The position numbers and the translations under genes are program-made. Shown here piece after piece: positions 35,747 through 44,360 of a stretch of DNA of 64,000 nt; positions within the stretch are counted from its first letter, which is position 1, and the number at the start of each line of letters is the position of its first letter. Origin of the DNA: Marinomonas mediterranea MMB-1. GTDB lineage: Bacteria > Pseudomonadota > Gammaproteobacteria > Pseudomonadales > Marinomonadaceae. Location: positions 3,962,501-4,026,500 of the forward strand of contig NC_015276.1 in NCBI RefSeq assembly GCF_000192865.1, given 5' to 3'. The notes under the pieces were generated by a model that had not been told where the DNA came from, did no database searches, and worked only from the letters and a program-made list of their open reading frames with translations.

Positions 35747-37545
35747 TGAAACCTCGTATCCTAATTATCTTAGTCGCTTGTGTGGCGTTACTTGCACCGC
35801 TTGTATTACCTAGTTTTCAGATCACGCTATTAAACTATATTGGTCTCTACGCGCTTGTTGTCCTTGGATTAGTACTGTTAACCGGTGTAGGCGGAATGAC
35901 CAGTTTCGGGCAAGCTGCATTTGTAGGATTAAGTGCCTATACGACAACCTATTTAACAACAACCGCCGCTCTGCCAGACTGGTTAAGCTGGACAAACGGC
36001 TCCCCTTGGTTCGGTTTAGTGTTTGGCTTACTCCTTACCGCTGCAATAGCACTTATTCTAGGCGCACTTACCTTACGTTTGTCTGGACACTATCTGCCAC
36101 TAGGCACGATCGCTTGGGGTATCTCACTGTATTATTTCTTCGGCACCATGACATCAATGGGTGGGCATACTGGGGTCAGCGACATTCCACCTTTAACCTT
36201 CTTCAGGCTCATCCTTGATCAGGGTGAAGAGATGTTTTACGTGATTTGGGTGATTCTTGCCGCAGCCATGTTTATCACACACAACCTTCTATCGTCACGT
36301 GAGGGTCGAGCAATACGCGCCTTAAAAGGCGGTCAGCTCATGGCGGAAGCGATGGGAGTAAATACGTTTCGATCCAAAATGATTGCGTTCGTTATATCCG
36401 CTCTATTCGCCGCGCTTTCTGGCTGGCTTTACGCTCACACACAACGCTTTATCAACCCGTCGCCTTTTGGCTTACACATGGGGATAGATTACCTCTTTAT
36501 GGCGTTAATTGGCGGAGTCTCCAGCGTTTGGGGCGCTTTATTAGGCGCTGGTACGCTTACTATTATGAAACAGTGGCTGGAAGATTTATTACCCCTCATT
36601 CTAGGCAGTGACGGCCAATATGAAAGCATCGTTTTTGGCCTTCTTATTGTCTTGTTAATGCAACGCTCGCCGAGTGGACTGTGGCCATTTTTAGTCAAAC
36701 TAACCCCAAGCTCCTGGCGCAGTAATAATCATCTCACTATCGATGATAACGCCAAGACGCTCGACCGCCGAGATCTGCCTGCAAGAGAGTCATTACTACT
36801 CGAAGCCAAAGACGTAACACGACGTTTTGGTGGATTAATTGCCAACAATAAGATGAACTTATCTCTGCATGCAGGCGAAATACTCGCGCTTATTGGCCCT
36901 AACGGCGCAGGTAAATCGACCATGTTTAACCAGCTGTCTGCGGTCGATACGCCGACTGAAGGCGAAATCATCTTTAGAGGAAAAAGTTTAAAAGGCAAAA
37001 ATGCACGTCAGGTTGCCGAAATGGGTATGAGCCGAACATTCCAACACGTCAAGATGCTTCCGACGATGAGTGTGCTTGAAAATGTGGCACTTGGTGCACA
37101 CATGCGTGGTCAAAAAGGGGTTGTCAGTGCTTCTCTGCACCTCGAACGCAAAGAGGAGCAGCGCTTATTAAAAGAAGCGAAGCTGCAAATCGAACGCGTC
37201 GGCTTAGGTGAATATGTCTTCGAAGAAGCTGGCAATCTCGCTTTAGGGCAGCAGCGACTGCTAGAAATTGCGCGCGCTCTGTGCTCCGACCCGTGTGCAC
37301 TTCTGCTTGACGAGCCAGCCGCCGGACTTAGATTCCTTGAAAAACAAGCCTTGGCGGAACTGCTGGTGAAGCTACGTGGAGAAGGCTTGGCCATTCTACT
37401 CGTCGAACACGATATGGATTTCGTTATGAACCTTGCCAACCGCATCGTTGTGATGGAGTTTGGAGAGCTGATCGCAGAAGGCCTGCCACACGAAATTCAA
37501 ACTAATCCAGCAGTCTTGGAAGCTTATTTAGGAGGCGTGGAATGA
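35746..37545 (+). CDS. Fused ABC importer permease (LivM) and ATPase (LivG)
   Basis: 599 aa with two domains. Residues 1-315 are a LivM-type permease (LNYIGLYALVVLGLVLLTG, GMTSFGQAAFVGL, GGVSSVWGALLGAG). A short linker follows, then a LivG-type ATPase from about residue 345 with Walker A GPNGAGKST, signature LALGQQRLLEIARAL (Ala where Ser is usual) and Walker B ALLLDEPAAGL. In most importers these are separate genes; this fusion occurs in some aromatic-compound transporters. One-base overlap with the upstream permease, four-base overlap with the downstream ATPase. Confidence 0.92.
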   Translation: MKPRILIILVACVALLAPLVLPSFQITLLNYIGLYALVVLGLVLLTGVGGMTSFGQAAFVGLSAYTTTYLTTTAALPDWLSWTNGSPWFGLVFGLLLTAAIALILGALTLRLSGHYLPLGTIAWGISLYYFFGTMTSMGGHTGVSDIPPLTFFRLILDQGEEMFYVIWVILAAAMFITHNLLSSREGRAIRALKGGQLMAEAMGVNTFRSKMIAFVISALFAALSGWLYAHTQRFINPSPFGLHMGIDYLFMALIGGVSSVWGALLGAGTLTIMKQWLEDLLPLILGSDGQYESIVFGLLIVLLMQRSPSGLWPFLVKLTPSSWRSNNHLTIDDNAKTLDRRDLPARESLLLEAKDVTRRFGGLIANNKMNLSLHAGEILALIGPNGAGKSTMFNQLSAVDTPTEGEIIFRGKSLKGKNARQVAEMGMSRTFQHVKMLPTMSVLENVALGAHMRGQKGVVSASLHLERKEEQRLLKEAKLQIERVGLGEYVFEEAGNLALGQQRLLEIARALCSDPCALLLDEPAAGLRFLEKQALAELLVKLRGEGLAILLVEHDMDFVMNLANRIVVMEFGELIAEGLPHEIQTNPAVLEAYLGGVE

Positions 37546-38321
37546 ACCAGTCACAAACCGCACATCATGTAGCGCCGAACTCTCTACTGGACGTAAACAA
37601 CTTACATGTCTCTTATGGCAAAGTAGAAGCGCTAAGTGATATTCAATTATCACTTAAAGAGGGCCAACTGGTGACAGTCATTGGGCCAAACGGAGCGGGA
37701 AAATCCACTCTTCTTTCCGCCATCATGGGCTTACTTCCCTCAACGGGGGACATTCTATTTGACGGTGAGCACTATACCAGTCCAGGAATAGAAACCCTCG
37801 TGGGGAGAGGCTTAGGGCTTGTGCCGGAAAAGCGCGAGCTATTCAACACGATGAGTGTGCAAGACAACCTACTGTTGGGTGCATTTCAACGATATCGCAG
37901 AGGAGATAAAGCCTATCTACAGTCTCTTGATGAGATTTATGAGCTTTTCCCTCGTTTACAGGAACGCAGCAAACAGCAAGCAGGTACGCTTTCCGGTGGA
38001 GAGCGTCAAATGCTAGCCATTGGGCGAGCGATGATGGGGAAACCTCGTTTACTTATGTTAGACGAACCAAGCCTCGGATTGGCGCCTCTCATCACTCGGG
38101 AAATTTTTCGCATTTTTAATGATCTACGCAGCAAAGGTGTCTCGATTTTACTCGTAGAGCAAAACGCCCGCGCCGCTTTGAACGTTGCCGATTACGCCTA
38201 TGTACTTGAAGGCGGCAAAATCGCCATGCACGGTGTCGCTTCAGATTTAGCAAATGACTCGAGAGTCATTGATGCCTATTTGGGGTTAGCCAGTAAACAC
38301 CAAGATATACTATCTAATTAA
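37542..38321 (+). CDS. ABC importer ATPase, LivF type
   Basis: 259-aa nucleotide-binding subunit. Walker A GPNGAGKST (about residues 48-56), signature LSGGERQMLAIGRAMM, Walker B LLMLDEPSLGLAP and the His-loop region LLVEQNARAAL, all typical of LivF. The ATG overlaps the upstream stop by four bases. It pairs with the LivG half of the fusion to form the ATPase dimer. Confidence 0.93.
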   Translation: MNQSQTAHHVAPNSLLDVNNLHVSYGKVEALSDIQLSLKEGQLVTVIGPNGAGKSTLLSAIMGLLPSTGDILFDGEHYTSPGIETLVGRGLGLVPEKRELFNTMSVQDNLLLGAFQRYRRGDKAYLQSLDEIYELFPRLQERSKQQAGTLSGGERQMLAIGRAMMGKPRLLMLDEPSLGLAPLITREIFRIFNDLRSKGVSILLVEQNARAALNVADYAYVLEGGKIAMHGVASDLANDSRVIDAYLGLASKHQDILSN

Positions 38322-38333
38322 GGAGAGAAACAA

Positions 38334-39311
38334 ATGAAAATCTGTATAGCGGGGGCAGGCGCTATTGGTTGCGCCTTGGCAGCGAGGCTGGCGAAAGTAC
38401 ACAAACAACTTTGCTTACTGGCCAGAGGCGACAACCTAATTAGGATCAAAGAGCAAGGAATCCATTTAAGCGACTTGGACGGTGAACATCACGTTCACGT
38501 CCGTGCAAGCGATGATGCAAACTTTTTAGGCCCTCAAGATCTAATCCTCGTATGCACTAAAACCATGGCTCTTGAAACTATTTTAACCAGCATCCAACCA
38601 ATGATTCACTCAAACACTGTGGTCATTCCAGTCGTTAATGGCATTCCTTGGTGGTACTTTAAAGGTATCGAAAGCCGCTTTGGCGGCGAAAACATTCGCG
38701 CTCTTGATCCTAAAGACCAATTAGAGACACTGCTCCCTCACAGCCAGATAATTGGCAGCGTCATCTTTTTAACAGCGTCACGAGTGGGACTGGGAAACGT
38801 GAAAGCAAATAACCCACACTTAATCGTATTGGGTGAAATCAATCATGAAATGACTGATCGGTTGGAAGCAATACGCACTGTTTTTGAACTAGCAGGAATC
38901 GAGTCTCGCTCAACGGACAATATTAGAGATCAACTGTGGACCAAAGTCGCTGCTAACCTGACGTCAAACCCGCTGTCTGTCGTCACACAAAGCACACTAG
39001 AGCAAATCTATTCTGATCCAAGGTTAACCCCTTTAGTGCGGAGTATTTTGGACGAAACTATGCTAACGGCAGCGGCATTTGGTGCCAAAATACGTTTTGA
39101 TCCCCCGACCTTTATGGAACTCGGCGCGGGAATGGGTGCCATAAAGACCTCTATGCTGCAGGACTACGAGGCAGGGCTTCCATTAGAAACCGACGCGATT
39201 GGGAACTCCGTCTTAGAGCTGGCCTCTAAAATGGACCTTTCTATGCCCACCACAAAGCACATTATAAACCTCGCTGAATTTATGTCTGAACAACAACGCT
39301 CGGTGGCGTAA
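38334..39311 (+). CDS. 2-dehydropantoate 2-reductase (ApbA/PanE) family protein
   Basis: 325 aa with an N-terminal NADP-binding motif (ICIAGAGAIGCALAARL) and the family marks VCTKT and PVVNGIPWW, plus the helical C-terminal domain with KVAANLTSNPLSVVTQ. True PanE makes pantoate; but copies in catabolic operons reduce other 2-oxo acids. Here it is in the ABC operon, 12 bases after livF, and panB/panC are elsewhere in the window, so a catabolic role is more likely (inference). AGGAGAG just before the ATG. Confidence 0.82.
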   Translation: MKICIAGAGAIGCALAARLAKVHKQLCLLARGDNLIRIKEQGIHLSDLDGEHHVHVRASDDANFLGPQDLILVCTKTMALETILTSIQPMIHSNTVVIPVVNGIPWWYFKGIESRFGGENIRALDPKDQLETLLPHSQIIGSVIFLTASRVGLGNVKANNPHLIVLGEINHEMTDRLEAIRTVFELAGIESRSTDNIRDQLWTKVAANLTSNPLSVVTQSTLEQIYSDPRLTPLVRSILDETMLTAAAFGAKIRFDPPTFMELGAGMGAIKTSMLQDYEAGLPLETDAIGNSVLELASKMDLSMPTTKHIINLAEFMSEQQRSVA

Positions 39312-39320
39312 GGAGAGAAT

Positions 39321-40082
39321 ATGTCGTCTCATGTAACGAAACCCGATCACTGCTCAGAAGAAGAATGGCAACTGAGAGTAAAGCTGGCACATTGTTATCA
39401 TTTAATTGATTTCTTTGGTTGGACAGAAACCATTTTTAACCATATCTCGGCACGTTTGCCACACATTGATGGAGAGTACTTAGTTAACCCCTTCGGGCTA
39501 AACTACACGGAGATAACCCCTAAGAATCTCATAAAAGTCGATGTAAAAGGCAACAAACTTGACGACTCACCTTATGATGGCAACCCAGCTGGGTTTGCCT
39601 TGCATGGTGCGATTCATGCCGCTAGAGAAGATGTCCATTGTGTGATTCACACTCACACGAATGAAGTGTCTGCTGTGGCGATGAAAAAAGCAGGATTTTC
39701 GCACGATAGCTTCTATGGCGCGCAACTTTATGGACGCGTTGGTTATCATGATTTCGAAGGCATCACATTATTTGATGACGAGAAAGAGCGAATGCTAAAA
39801 AGTTTAGGAGATAAACATATTTTAGTACTGCGAAATCACGGCATTGCCGTCGGTGAATTCGATATTGAACGTACCTTTTTCTTACTCTGGACCGTACAAC
39901 GTGCCGCCGAAATCCAAGTCACATCTGGTGCACTTGGTGGCGCGGACGTTTTACTTGGCGAAGACGTACAAACAAAATGTGCCGATCTGACCCAAATGCT
40001 TATAAAAGACAGTGGCTTTGCGGATAAATTTTTCAATGCCATGGTTCGAAAAATGGAATTAGAGAACGGGCCTTGTTGGTAA
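39321..40082 (+). CDS. Class II aldolase/adducin family protein
   Basis: 253 aa, class II aldolase fold. The metal-binding His pair is seen in CVIHTHTNEVSAV and a further His in LRNHGIAV; NHISARLP and VNPFGLNYTEI are other family landmarks. Such proteins cleave or decarboxylate hydroxy or keto acids using a divalent metal. AGGAG before the ATG, nine bases after the reductase. With the reductase it may handle the side-chain product of IAA or a related substrate (inference). Confidence 0.82.
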   Translation: MSSHVTKPDHCSEEEWQLRVKLAHCYHLIDFFGWTETIFNHISARLPHIDGEYLVNPFGLNYTEITPKNLIKVDVKGNKLDDSPYDGNPAGFALHGAIHAAREDVHCVIHTHTNEVSAVAMKKAGFSHDSFYGAQLYGRVGYHDFEGITLFDDEKERMLKSLGDKHILVLRNHGIAVGEFDIERTFFLLWTVQRAAEIQVTSGALGGADVLLGEDVQTKCADLTQMLIKDSGFADKFFNAMVRKMELENGPCW

Positions 40083-40122
40083 TCATTGCCATACATCCTG
40101 TCACCTTTGCATAAAATCATAC

Positions 40123-40168
40123 TATAATGCGAACGCTTTAATCTAAAGACAATCGGATTAAAGCGTTC
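40123..40168 (+). promoter_or_regulatory. iacR promoter with 13-bp inverted repeat
   Basis: TATAAT at 40123-40128 is followed directly by a perfect inverted repeat, GAACGCTTTAATC (40131-40143) and GATTAAAGCGTTC (40156-40168). The expected start site falls in the left arm. This fits an operator or a 5' hairpin of the MarR gene; it could also stop readthrough from the aldolase gene, though no U-tract follows. Confidence 0.5.
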
Positions 40169-40271
40169 ATACTATGCGCTAGAAACCGTTAACCTCTCGC
40201 TTTGTAGTCCAGATGATAGCCTTTAACGTATGAATGCAATTACTTAACTTTTCAAGGAATTTTGACTTTCT

Positions 40272-40757
40272 ATGACCAGTGTAAAGCGCTTACCTCGCAG
40301 TCAGAGATACAACCCCGCCAGCGAAGATTTTCACAAAGAAGATTTTCCTTTTTATTGGCTTGCGCGAGTACATGGGCGCTATCAGTTTGCGATGGAAAGA
40401 GCGCTAAAAAAAGTAGGCTTGGACATTCCTAGCTGGCGTATTCTCTTTATTCTAAAAGAAGAAGGCGTTTCTAGTATGTCTCAAATTGCCGAACATGCTA
40501 TCGCGAAACTACCGACCGTAACGAAAACGGTATACCGAATGAAGAACGACGGCTTACTCGACACCCAAGTGTGCGATGACGATGGCCGTGTAACTCGTGT
40601 GACACTCACTGAAAAAGGCTGGAATGCCGTCCATGTGATCGAGGAAGCCACTCAAGGTTTATTTAAGCAAAGCTTTAAAGGCATGACCGAGGCACAAATA
40701 AAACGCCTCAATAAACTGCTTGATCAACTCTTTCATAACCTTCCTGAGCCGATGTAA
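40272..40757 (+). CDS. iacR: MarR-family regulator, IacR-like
   Basis: 161 aa: helical dimerisation ends around a winged helix-turn-helix (about residues 58-115; SMSQIAEHAIAKLPTVTKTVYRM is recognition region, then the wing DDDGRVTRVTLTEKG). In described IAA clusters a MarR repressor, IacR, is relieved by IAA or a derivative. It lies next to the ABC/aldolase block and about 8 kb from iacA. It is followed by a strong terminator. Confidence 0.82.
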   Translation: MTSVKRLPRSQRYNPASEDFHKEDFPFYWLARVHGRYQFAMERALKKVGLDIPSWRILFILKEEGVSSMSQIAEHAIAKLPTVTKTVYRMKNDGLLDTQVCDDDGRVTRVTLTEKGWNAVHVIEEATQGLFKQSFKGMTEAQIKRLNKLLDQLFHNLPEPM

Positions 40758-40768
40758 GCCGATCTACT

Positions 40769-40803
40769 AAAAAGCCACGATAGATACCCGTCGTGGCTTT
40801 TTT
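40769..40803. terminator. Bidirectional intrinsic terminator between iacR and catA
   Basis: AAAAAGCCACGA (40769-40780) pairs with TCGTGGCTTTTTT (40791-40803) around a ten-base loop. The U-tract on one strand and A-run on the other serve both convergent genes. Confidence 0.92.
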
Positions 40804-40826
40804 AATTCATACCGCTCTTTTATCTA

Positions 40827-41753
40827 TTATACCGCTGCGCGAGCACGTACATGCTTGTCTGCTAGCTCTTCTTTATCCGTCTTAATAATAGATAAGTTGA
40901 ACTCAACATCAAGATATTCGCCATCAAAGCCATGTTCAGCAATTTTAGCTGCGTCTGATACAGAAGTCGCTTCTACAACAAGCTCGTCGCGTGTTGCAAA
41001 TGCGAAGTCATCAAACGTGTACTTATCACCTGCTAGGTTGATCTGCGTTGTGAGATGCTTGTAGCCAGATTTCGCAGCGAAGAAGTGGATATGCGCTGGG
41101 CGATTACCGTGACGACCTAGAAGATCTAACACTTTCATTGTAGAACCACCTGGAGGGCAACCGTAGCCATTCGGTACGATACTGCGAGCGTAGTAGTATC
41201 CGTTTTCATCCGTTACCACTTTACGACGCAAGTTGAAGTCGCTTTGAGTCGTGTCAAAGTATGAATACGCACCTTTTTTATCAGCATGCCACAAATCAAC
41301 CACTGCACCAGCCACAGGCGCACCCGTTTCATCTGTTACTTGACCATGCAACCACATTCCTTGGCCAGGAGTGTTGCCATCGTCCATGCGTGTAACCGTT
41401 TGATCTTTTGGAGCGCCTTCAACAAACAATGGTCCTTCGATTGTACGAGGCGTACCACCTAATAGACCCATTTGCTCGTCTTTCGCGTCTTCACGAATGT
41501 CTAGGAAGTGGTCGAAACCTAAACCTGGAGCCAAAAGTACGGCTTCCATGTTACTTCCCAACTCATTTAGGTAGTTAACGCCATGCCAAAACTCTTCCGG
41601 CGTTACGTCTAAATCTTCAACCATTTGGAAAATATCGGTAACGAGGCGAGCAACAATTTCCTTAGCTCGTGGGTTTCCTTCGTTATTATCAAAGCCTGCC
41701 ACTTTGTGTAATAACGCTTTCACTGCTTCTGTTTGCATTGTTTTAACAGTCAT
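40827..41753 (-). CDS. catA: Catechol 1,2-dioxygenase
   Basis: Intradiol ring-cleaving dioxygenase turning catechol into cis,cis-muconate with non-haem Fe(III). 308 aa: N-terminal helical dimer/lipid domain then the beta-sandwich. Iron ligands by position are Tyr163 (GAYSYFD), Tyr197 (PNGYGCPPGG), His221 and His223 (RPAHIHFF). ATG at 41753 with GGAG eight bases before it. Third gene after catB and catC but 111 bases away, with a perfect palindrome in between. Confidence 0.96.
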   Translation of the reverse strand: MTVKTMQTEAVKALLHKVAGFDNNEGNPRAKEIVARLVTDIFQMVEDLDVTPEEFWHGVNYLNELGSNMEAVLLAPGLGFDHFLDIREDAKDEQMGLLGGTPRTIEGPLFVEGAPKDQTVTRMDDGNTPGQGMWLHGQVTDETGAPVAGAVVDLWHADKKGAYSYFDTTQSDFNLRRKVVTDENGYYYARSIVPNGYGCPPGGSTMKVLDLLGRHGNRPAHIHFFAAKSGYKHLTTQINLAGDKYTFDDFAFATRDELVVEATSVSDAAKIAEHGFDGEYLDVEFNLSIIKTDKEELADKHVRARAAV

Positions 41754-41771
41754 TTTGTTTTCTCCGCTTTA

Positions 41772-41787
41772 ATGTCTCGCGAGACAT
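41772..41787. promoter_or_regulatory. 16-bp perfect palindrome upstream of catA
   Basis: ATGTCTCGCGAGACAT is self-complementary. It sits 18 bases before the catA start, next to the ribosome site, in the catC-catA gap. It could be an operator or an mRNA hairpin that adjusts catA levels. Confidence 0.5.
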
Positions 41788-41864
41788 AATTATTATTTTA
41801 GTTAACGGTATAACTATACAATGAGGAAAAACCTCAAAGAGGATTAGAGCGACTAGCTTTCCTC

Positions 41865-42143
41865 TTATTTAATGGAAGACGGGTGCGGGCACAAAGGCGT
41901 TACCGACATCTCCATAAAAGGGTATAAAGGCAGACCCATAAGAAGGTCATGCAATTCAGTATTGTCCTTAACATCAAAAATGCTGACGTTGGCATATTGA
42001 CCAACGACACGCCACAAATGCATCCAGATGCCATCTTCTTGAAGCTTCTGTGCATAATTCTTTTCTTTTAACTTGATCGCCTCAAATTCTTCTGCAGGCA
42101 TATCTTTTGGAATGTTTACCGTCATTTCTACTTTAAATAGCAT
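41865..42143 (-). CDS. catC: Muconolactone delta-isomerase
   Basis: Converts muconolactone to 3-oxoadipate enol-lactone. 92 aa, the family length; begins MLFKVEMTVNIPKDMP and contains LKEKNYAQKLQ, WRVVGQYANVSIFDV and LPLYPFMEMSVTPLCPHPSS, all typical of the ferredoxin-like decameric enzyme. GAGGT stands before the ATG; 11 bases after catB. Confidence 0.96.
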   Translation of the reverse strand: MLFKVEMTVNIPKDMPAEEFEAIKLKEKNYAQKLQEDGIWMHLWRVVGQYANVSIFDVKDNTELHDLLMGLPLYPFMEMSVTPLCPHPSSIK

Positions 42144-42154
42144 GGTTCTACCTC

Positions 42155-43282
42155 TTAATCTTTACGTTGATATTCAGCTAATTTGAGCTCATCCAATTCA
42201 ATGCCTAGACCGGGCAAATTCGGCACATCCACTCCATTATTGTGGTAACGCAATGGTTGTTTGATAATGTCATCTTGCAGGAGCAGCGGACCAAACATTT
42301 CACTTCCCCATCGCAGGGTTGGCAATGTTGACCAAGCATGAATCGCTACAGCGGTTCCAATAGAACCTTCCAACAAGGTCCCACCGTACAAACCAAAGCC
42401 CGCACTTTCTGAAACGACTGCTGCTTCTAACGCTGGAATAGGACCACCCGCTTTAGCAATTTTTAAAGCGATGCCACCATTAAAACCGTGTTTAGCGAAT
42501 TGGTAGACGTCTTTCGCGTCAGCCACGCCTTCATCGGCAAGAATAGGTATTTCAAATTTATTTGAGAGACGTGCCAAGGTATCAATGTCTTTTGCAGGGG
42601 TAGGCTGCTCAACCAAGTCAACACCCGCTTCCTGTAATGCCGCCATACCTTTTACGGCTGTCGCTTCGTCCCACGCTTGGTTGACATCAACGCGTACGCT
42701 TGCGCTTGCGCTGTCACCTAACGCTGCTTTGATCGCAGCAACGTGCGCAACATCTTCTTCAACAGGGCGAGAACCGATCTTCAGTTTGAAATCACAGTGG
42801 CGTCCAGCAGCAATCAGCTCTTTTGCTTCCGCGATGTCTTTTTCAGTATTGCCTGACGCTAACACCCAAAGACATGGAATATGGCTGTGAATCGCACCGC
42901 CTAATAGAGTGGAAACAGGCACACCTAGATGCTTACCTTTTAAATCAAGTAATGCTGTCTGTAGTGCAGACTTGGCGATCATGTTACCTTTAACGGCAAC
43001 ATTTAAACGCTGCATAAGATAACGAACACTGTCTGTCGACTGACCGATGAGCAAAGGCGCTAGATAGCGGTCGATGTTCATTTTAATACTTTCGGGGCTT
43101 TCTGGACCATAAGCCAACCCACCAATGGTTGTGCCTTCACCTAGACCTTCACAGCCTTGATCGTCTTTTAGACGAACAATGACCATCGTTTGTACTGCCA
43201 TTGAGGTCATAGAGAGCTTATGAGGTCGAATTGTTGGTATGTCGACCAACAAAGTTTCGATTTGTGTAATTTTCGGTGTCAT
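42155..43282 (-). CDS. catB: Muconate cycloisomerase
   Basis: Enolase-superfamily enzyme that closes cis,cis-muconate to muconolactone. 375 aa. Catalytic Lys pair in FKLKIG (166 and 168), metal ligands in RVDVN (Asp199), VEQP (Glu225) and ADEG (Asp250), and Lys274 on the other side (ALKIAKAGG). ATG at 43282. First gene of catBCA, divergent from the LysR gene over 96 bases, the standard layout for CatM/CatR control. Confidence 0.95.
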   Translation of the reverse strand: MTPKITQIETLLVDIPTIRPHKLSMTSMAVQTMVIVRLKDDQGCEGLGEGTTIGGLAYGPESPESIKMNIDRYLAPLLIGQSTDSVRYLMQRLNVAVKGNMIAKSALQTALLDLKGKHLGVPVSTLLGGAIHSHIPCLWVLASGNTEKDIAEAKELIAAGRHCDFKLKIGSRPVEEDVAHVAAIKAALGDSASASVRVDVNQAWDEATAVKGMAALQEAGVDLVEQPTPAKDIDTLARLSNKFEIPILADEGVADAKDVYQFAKHGFNGGIALKIAKAGGPIPALEAAVVSESAGFGLYGGTLLEGSIGTAVAIHAWSTLPTLRWGSEMFGPLLLQDDIIKQPLRYHNNGVDVPNLPGLGIELDELKLAEYQRKD

Positions 43283-43361
43283 TCTCTAATGCGTCCGTTA
43301 TTGTTTTTTCTACACTAGGCTTTGATTCAGTTAAGTACCAATATCAATTTGGTCGCAAGCA

Positions 43362-43376
43362 ATACCTTGGAGGTAT
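43362..43376. promoter_or_regulatory. BenM/CatM-type operator ATAC-N7-GTAT
   Basis: ATACCTTGGAGGTAT is a perfect match to the ATAC-N7-GTAT recognition pattern of BenM/CatM. It overlaps the ribosome site of the LysR gene, so it can serve autorepression as well as catB activation. Confidence 0.6.
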
Positions 43377-43378
43377 AG

Positions 43379-44284
43379 ATGGAGTTACGCCATTTACGAT
43401 ATTTTTGTGCCGTCGCAGAAGAAAAGAACCTGACGCGTGCTGCCGAAAAGCTGTTTATCGCCCAGCCACCTCTAACGCGACAAATCAAACAAATCGAAGA
43501 AGACATTGGCGCTCAGTTATTCGAACGCCATGCTCGAGGCTTAACGTTAACACCCGCTGGACAATATTTTTGGCAACATGCTAAACAAATTCTTGAAAAA
43601 GCAGACGTTGCCATAGAAAACACTCGTCGTATCGCTGAGCGTCAAAAGACCTTGTTTGGTATTGGTTTTGTTCCTTCCGTTTTTTATGGGCAGTTGCCGA
43701 CCTTGGTTCGCGAATTGCGACAGAAGAACCACGTTGAGATACAACTTCAAGATCTAAAGACGGGCGAACAAATCGAGGCGTTAAAAACAGGGAAAATCGA
43801 CATCGGTTTCGGCCGACTATTGATCCCAGATGACCACATCGAGCAAACAATTTTATTTCAAGAACCGATGCTGGCCGTCTTGCCTGCCGACCATCCATTG
43901 GCGGACAGTGAAACAACACTCGAGGAGCTAACTAAACTGCCTATGGTGGTTTACCCTAGGAATAACCCCATCAACCCGACCTTTGCAGACATTTGCACTT
44001 CCCTCTTCACCAGCAGAGGGCTCAAGATCAACGTTGCGCAACAAGTCGACGACTTACAAACGTCATTGGGGTTAGTAGCTTCTGGAATGGGCTTTGCTCT
44101 CGTCTCAGAGCAAGTAAAACAAATTGGCCGAAAAGACGTCGTGTTTGTTCCGTTGAAAGACAAATCGATAACCTGCCCGGTTATCTTTAGTCGTCGCAAA
44201 GACGATTCCGACCCCGTTTTAGAATTAACAATGAAAATTTTATCAGAGCTAGTCGAAAATCGATTACAAGGCCGCTTCCCTTAG
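43379..44284 (+). CDS. catM: LysR-type activator of catechol genes, BenM/CatM-like
   Basis: 301 aa. N-terminal winged HTH: MELRHLRYFCAVAEEKNLTRAAEKL then IAQPPLTRQIKQIEEDIGAQLFER, followed by a linker helix and the periplasmic-binding-like effector domain (DLGFGRL-type segment KIDIGFGRLLIPD). The sequence is closest to the BenM/CatM/CatR group as I recall it; these respond to cis,cis-muconate, some also to benzoate. Divergent from catB. CatR would be an equally valid name. Confidence 0.88.
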   Translation: MELRHLRYFCAVAEEKNLTRAAEKLFIAQPPLTRQIKQIEEDIGAQLFERHARGLTLTPAGQYFWQHAKQILEKADVAIENTRRIAERQKTLFGIGFVPSVFYGQLPTLVRELRQKNHVEIQLQDLKTGEQIEALKTGKIDIGFGRLLIPDDHIEQTILFQEPMLAVLPADHPLADSETTLEELTKLPMVVYPRNNPINPTFADICTSLFTSRGLKINVAQQVDDLQTSLGLVASGMGFALVSEQVKQIGRKDVVFVPLKDKSITCPVIFSRRKDDSDPVLELTMKILSELVENRLQGRFP

Positions 44285-44336
44285 CAGCCGACTCAACCGC
44301 GAAATTACCCAAACTGGATGCTTCTCATTCGATAAA

Positions 44337-44360
44337 AAGTAGCGTCAATTGACGCTACTT
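44337..44360 (-). terminator. Intrinsic terminator of the IclR gene
   Basis: AAGTAGCGTCAATTGACGCTACTT is a perfect 24-bp palindrome that includes the IclR stop codon; on the minus strand it is followed by TTTTTAT. The LysR gene on the other strand ends 53 bases away. Confidence 0.8.

Noticed and set aside
38334..39311. Naming the ApbA-like gene panE
   Set aside because: Family membership is clear but the catabolic context makes a pantothenate role doubtful; several paralogues of this family have other substrates.
40131..40168. Inverted repeat as the terminator of the aldolase gene
   Set aside because: No U-tract follows and a TATAAT stands immediately before it, so a promoter or operator role for iacR is the better reading, though not certain.
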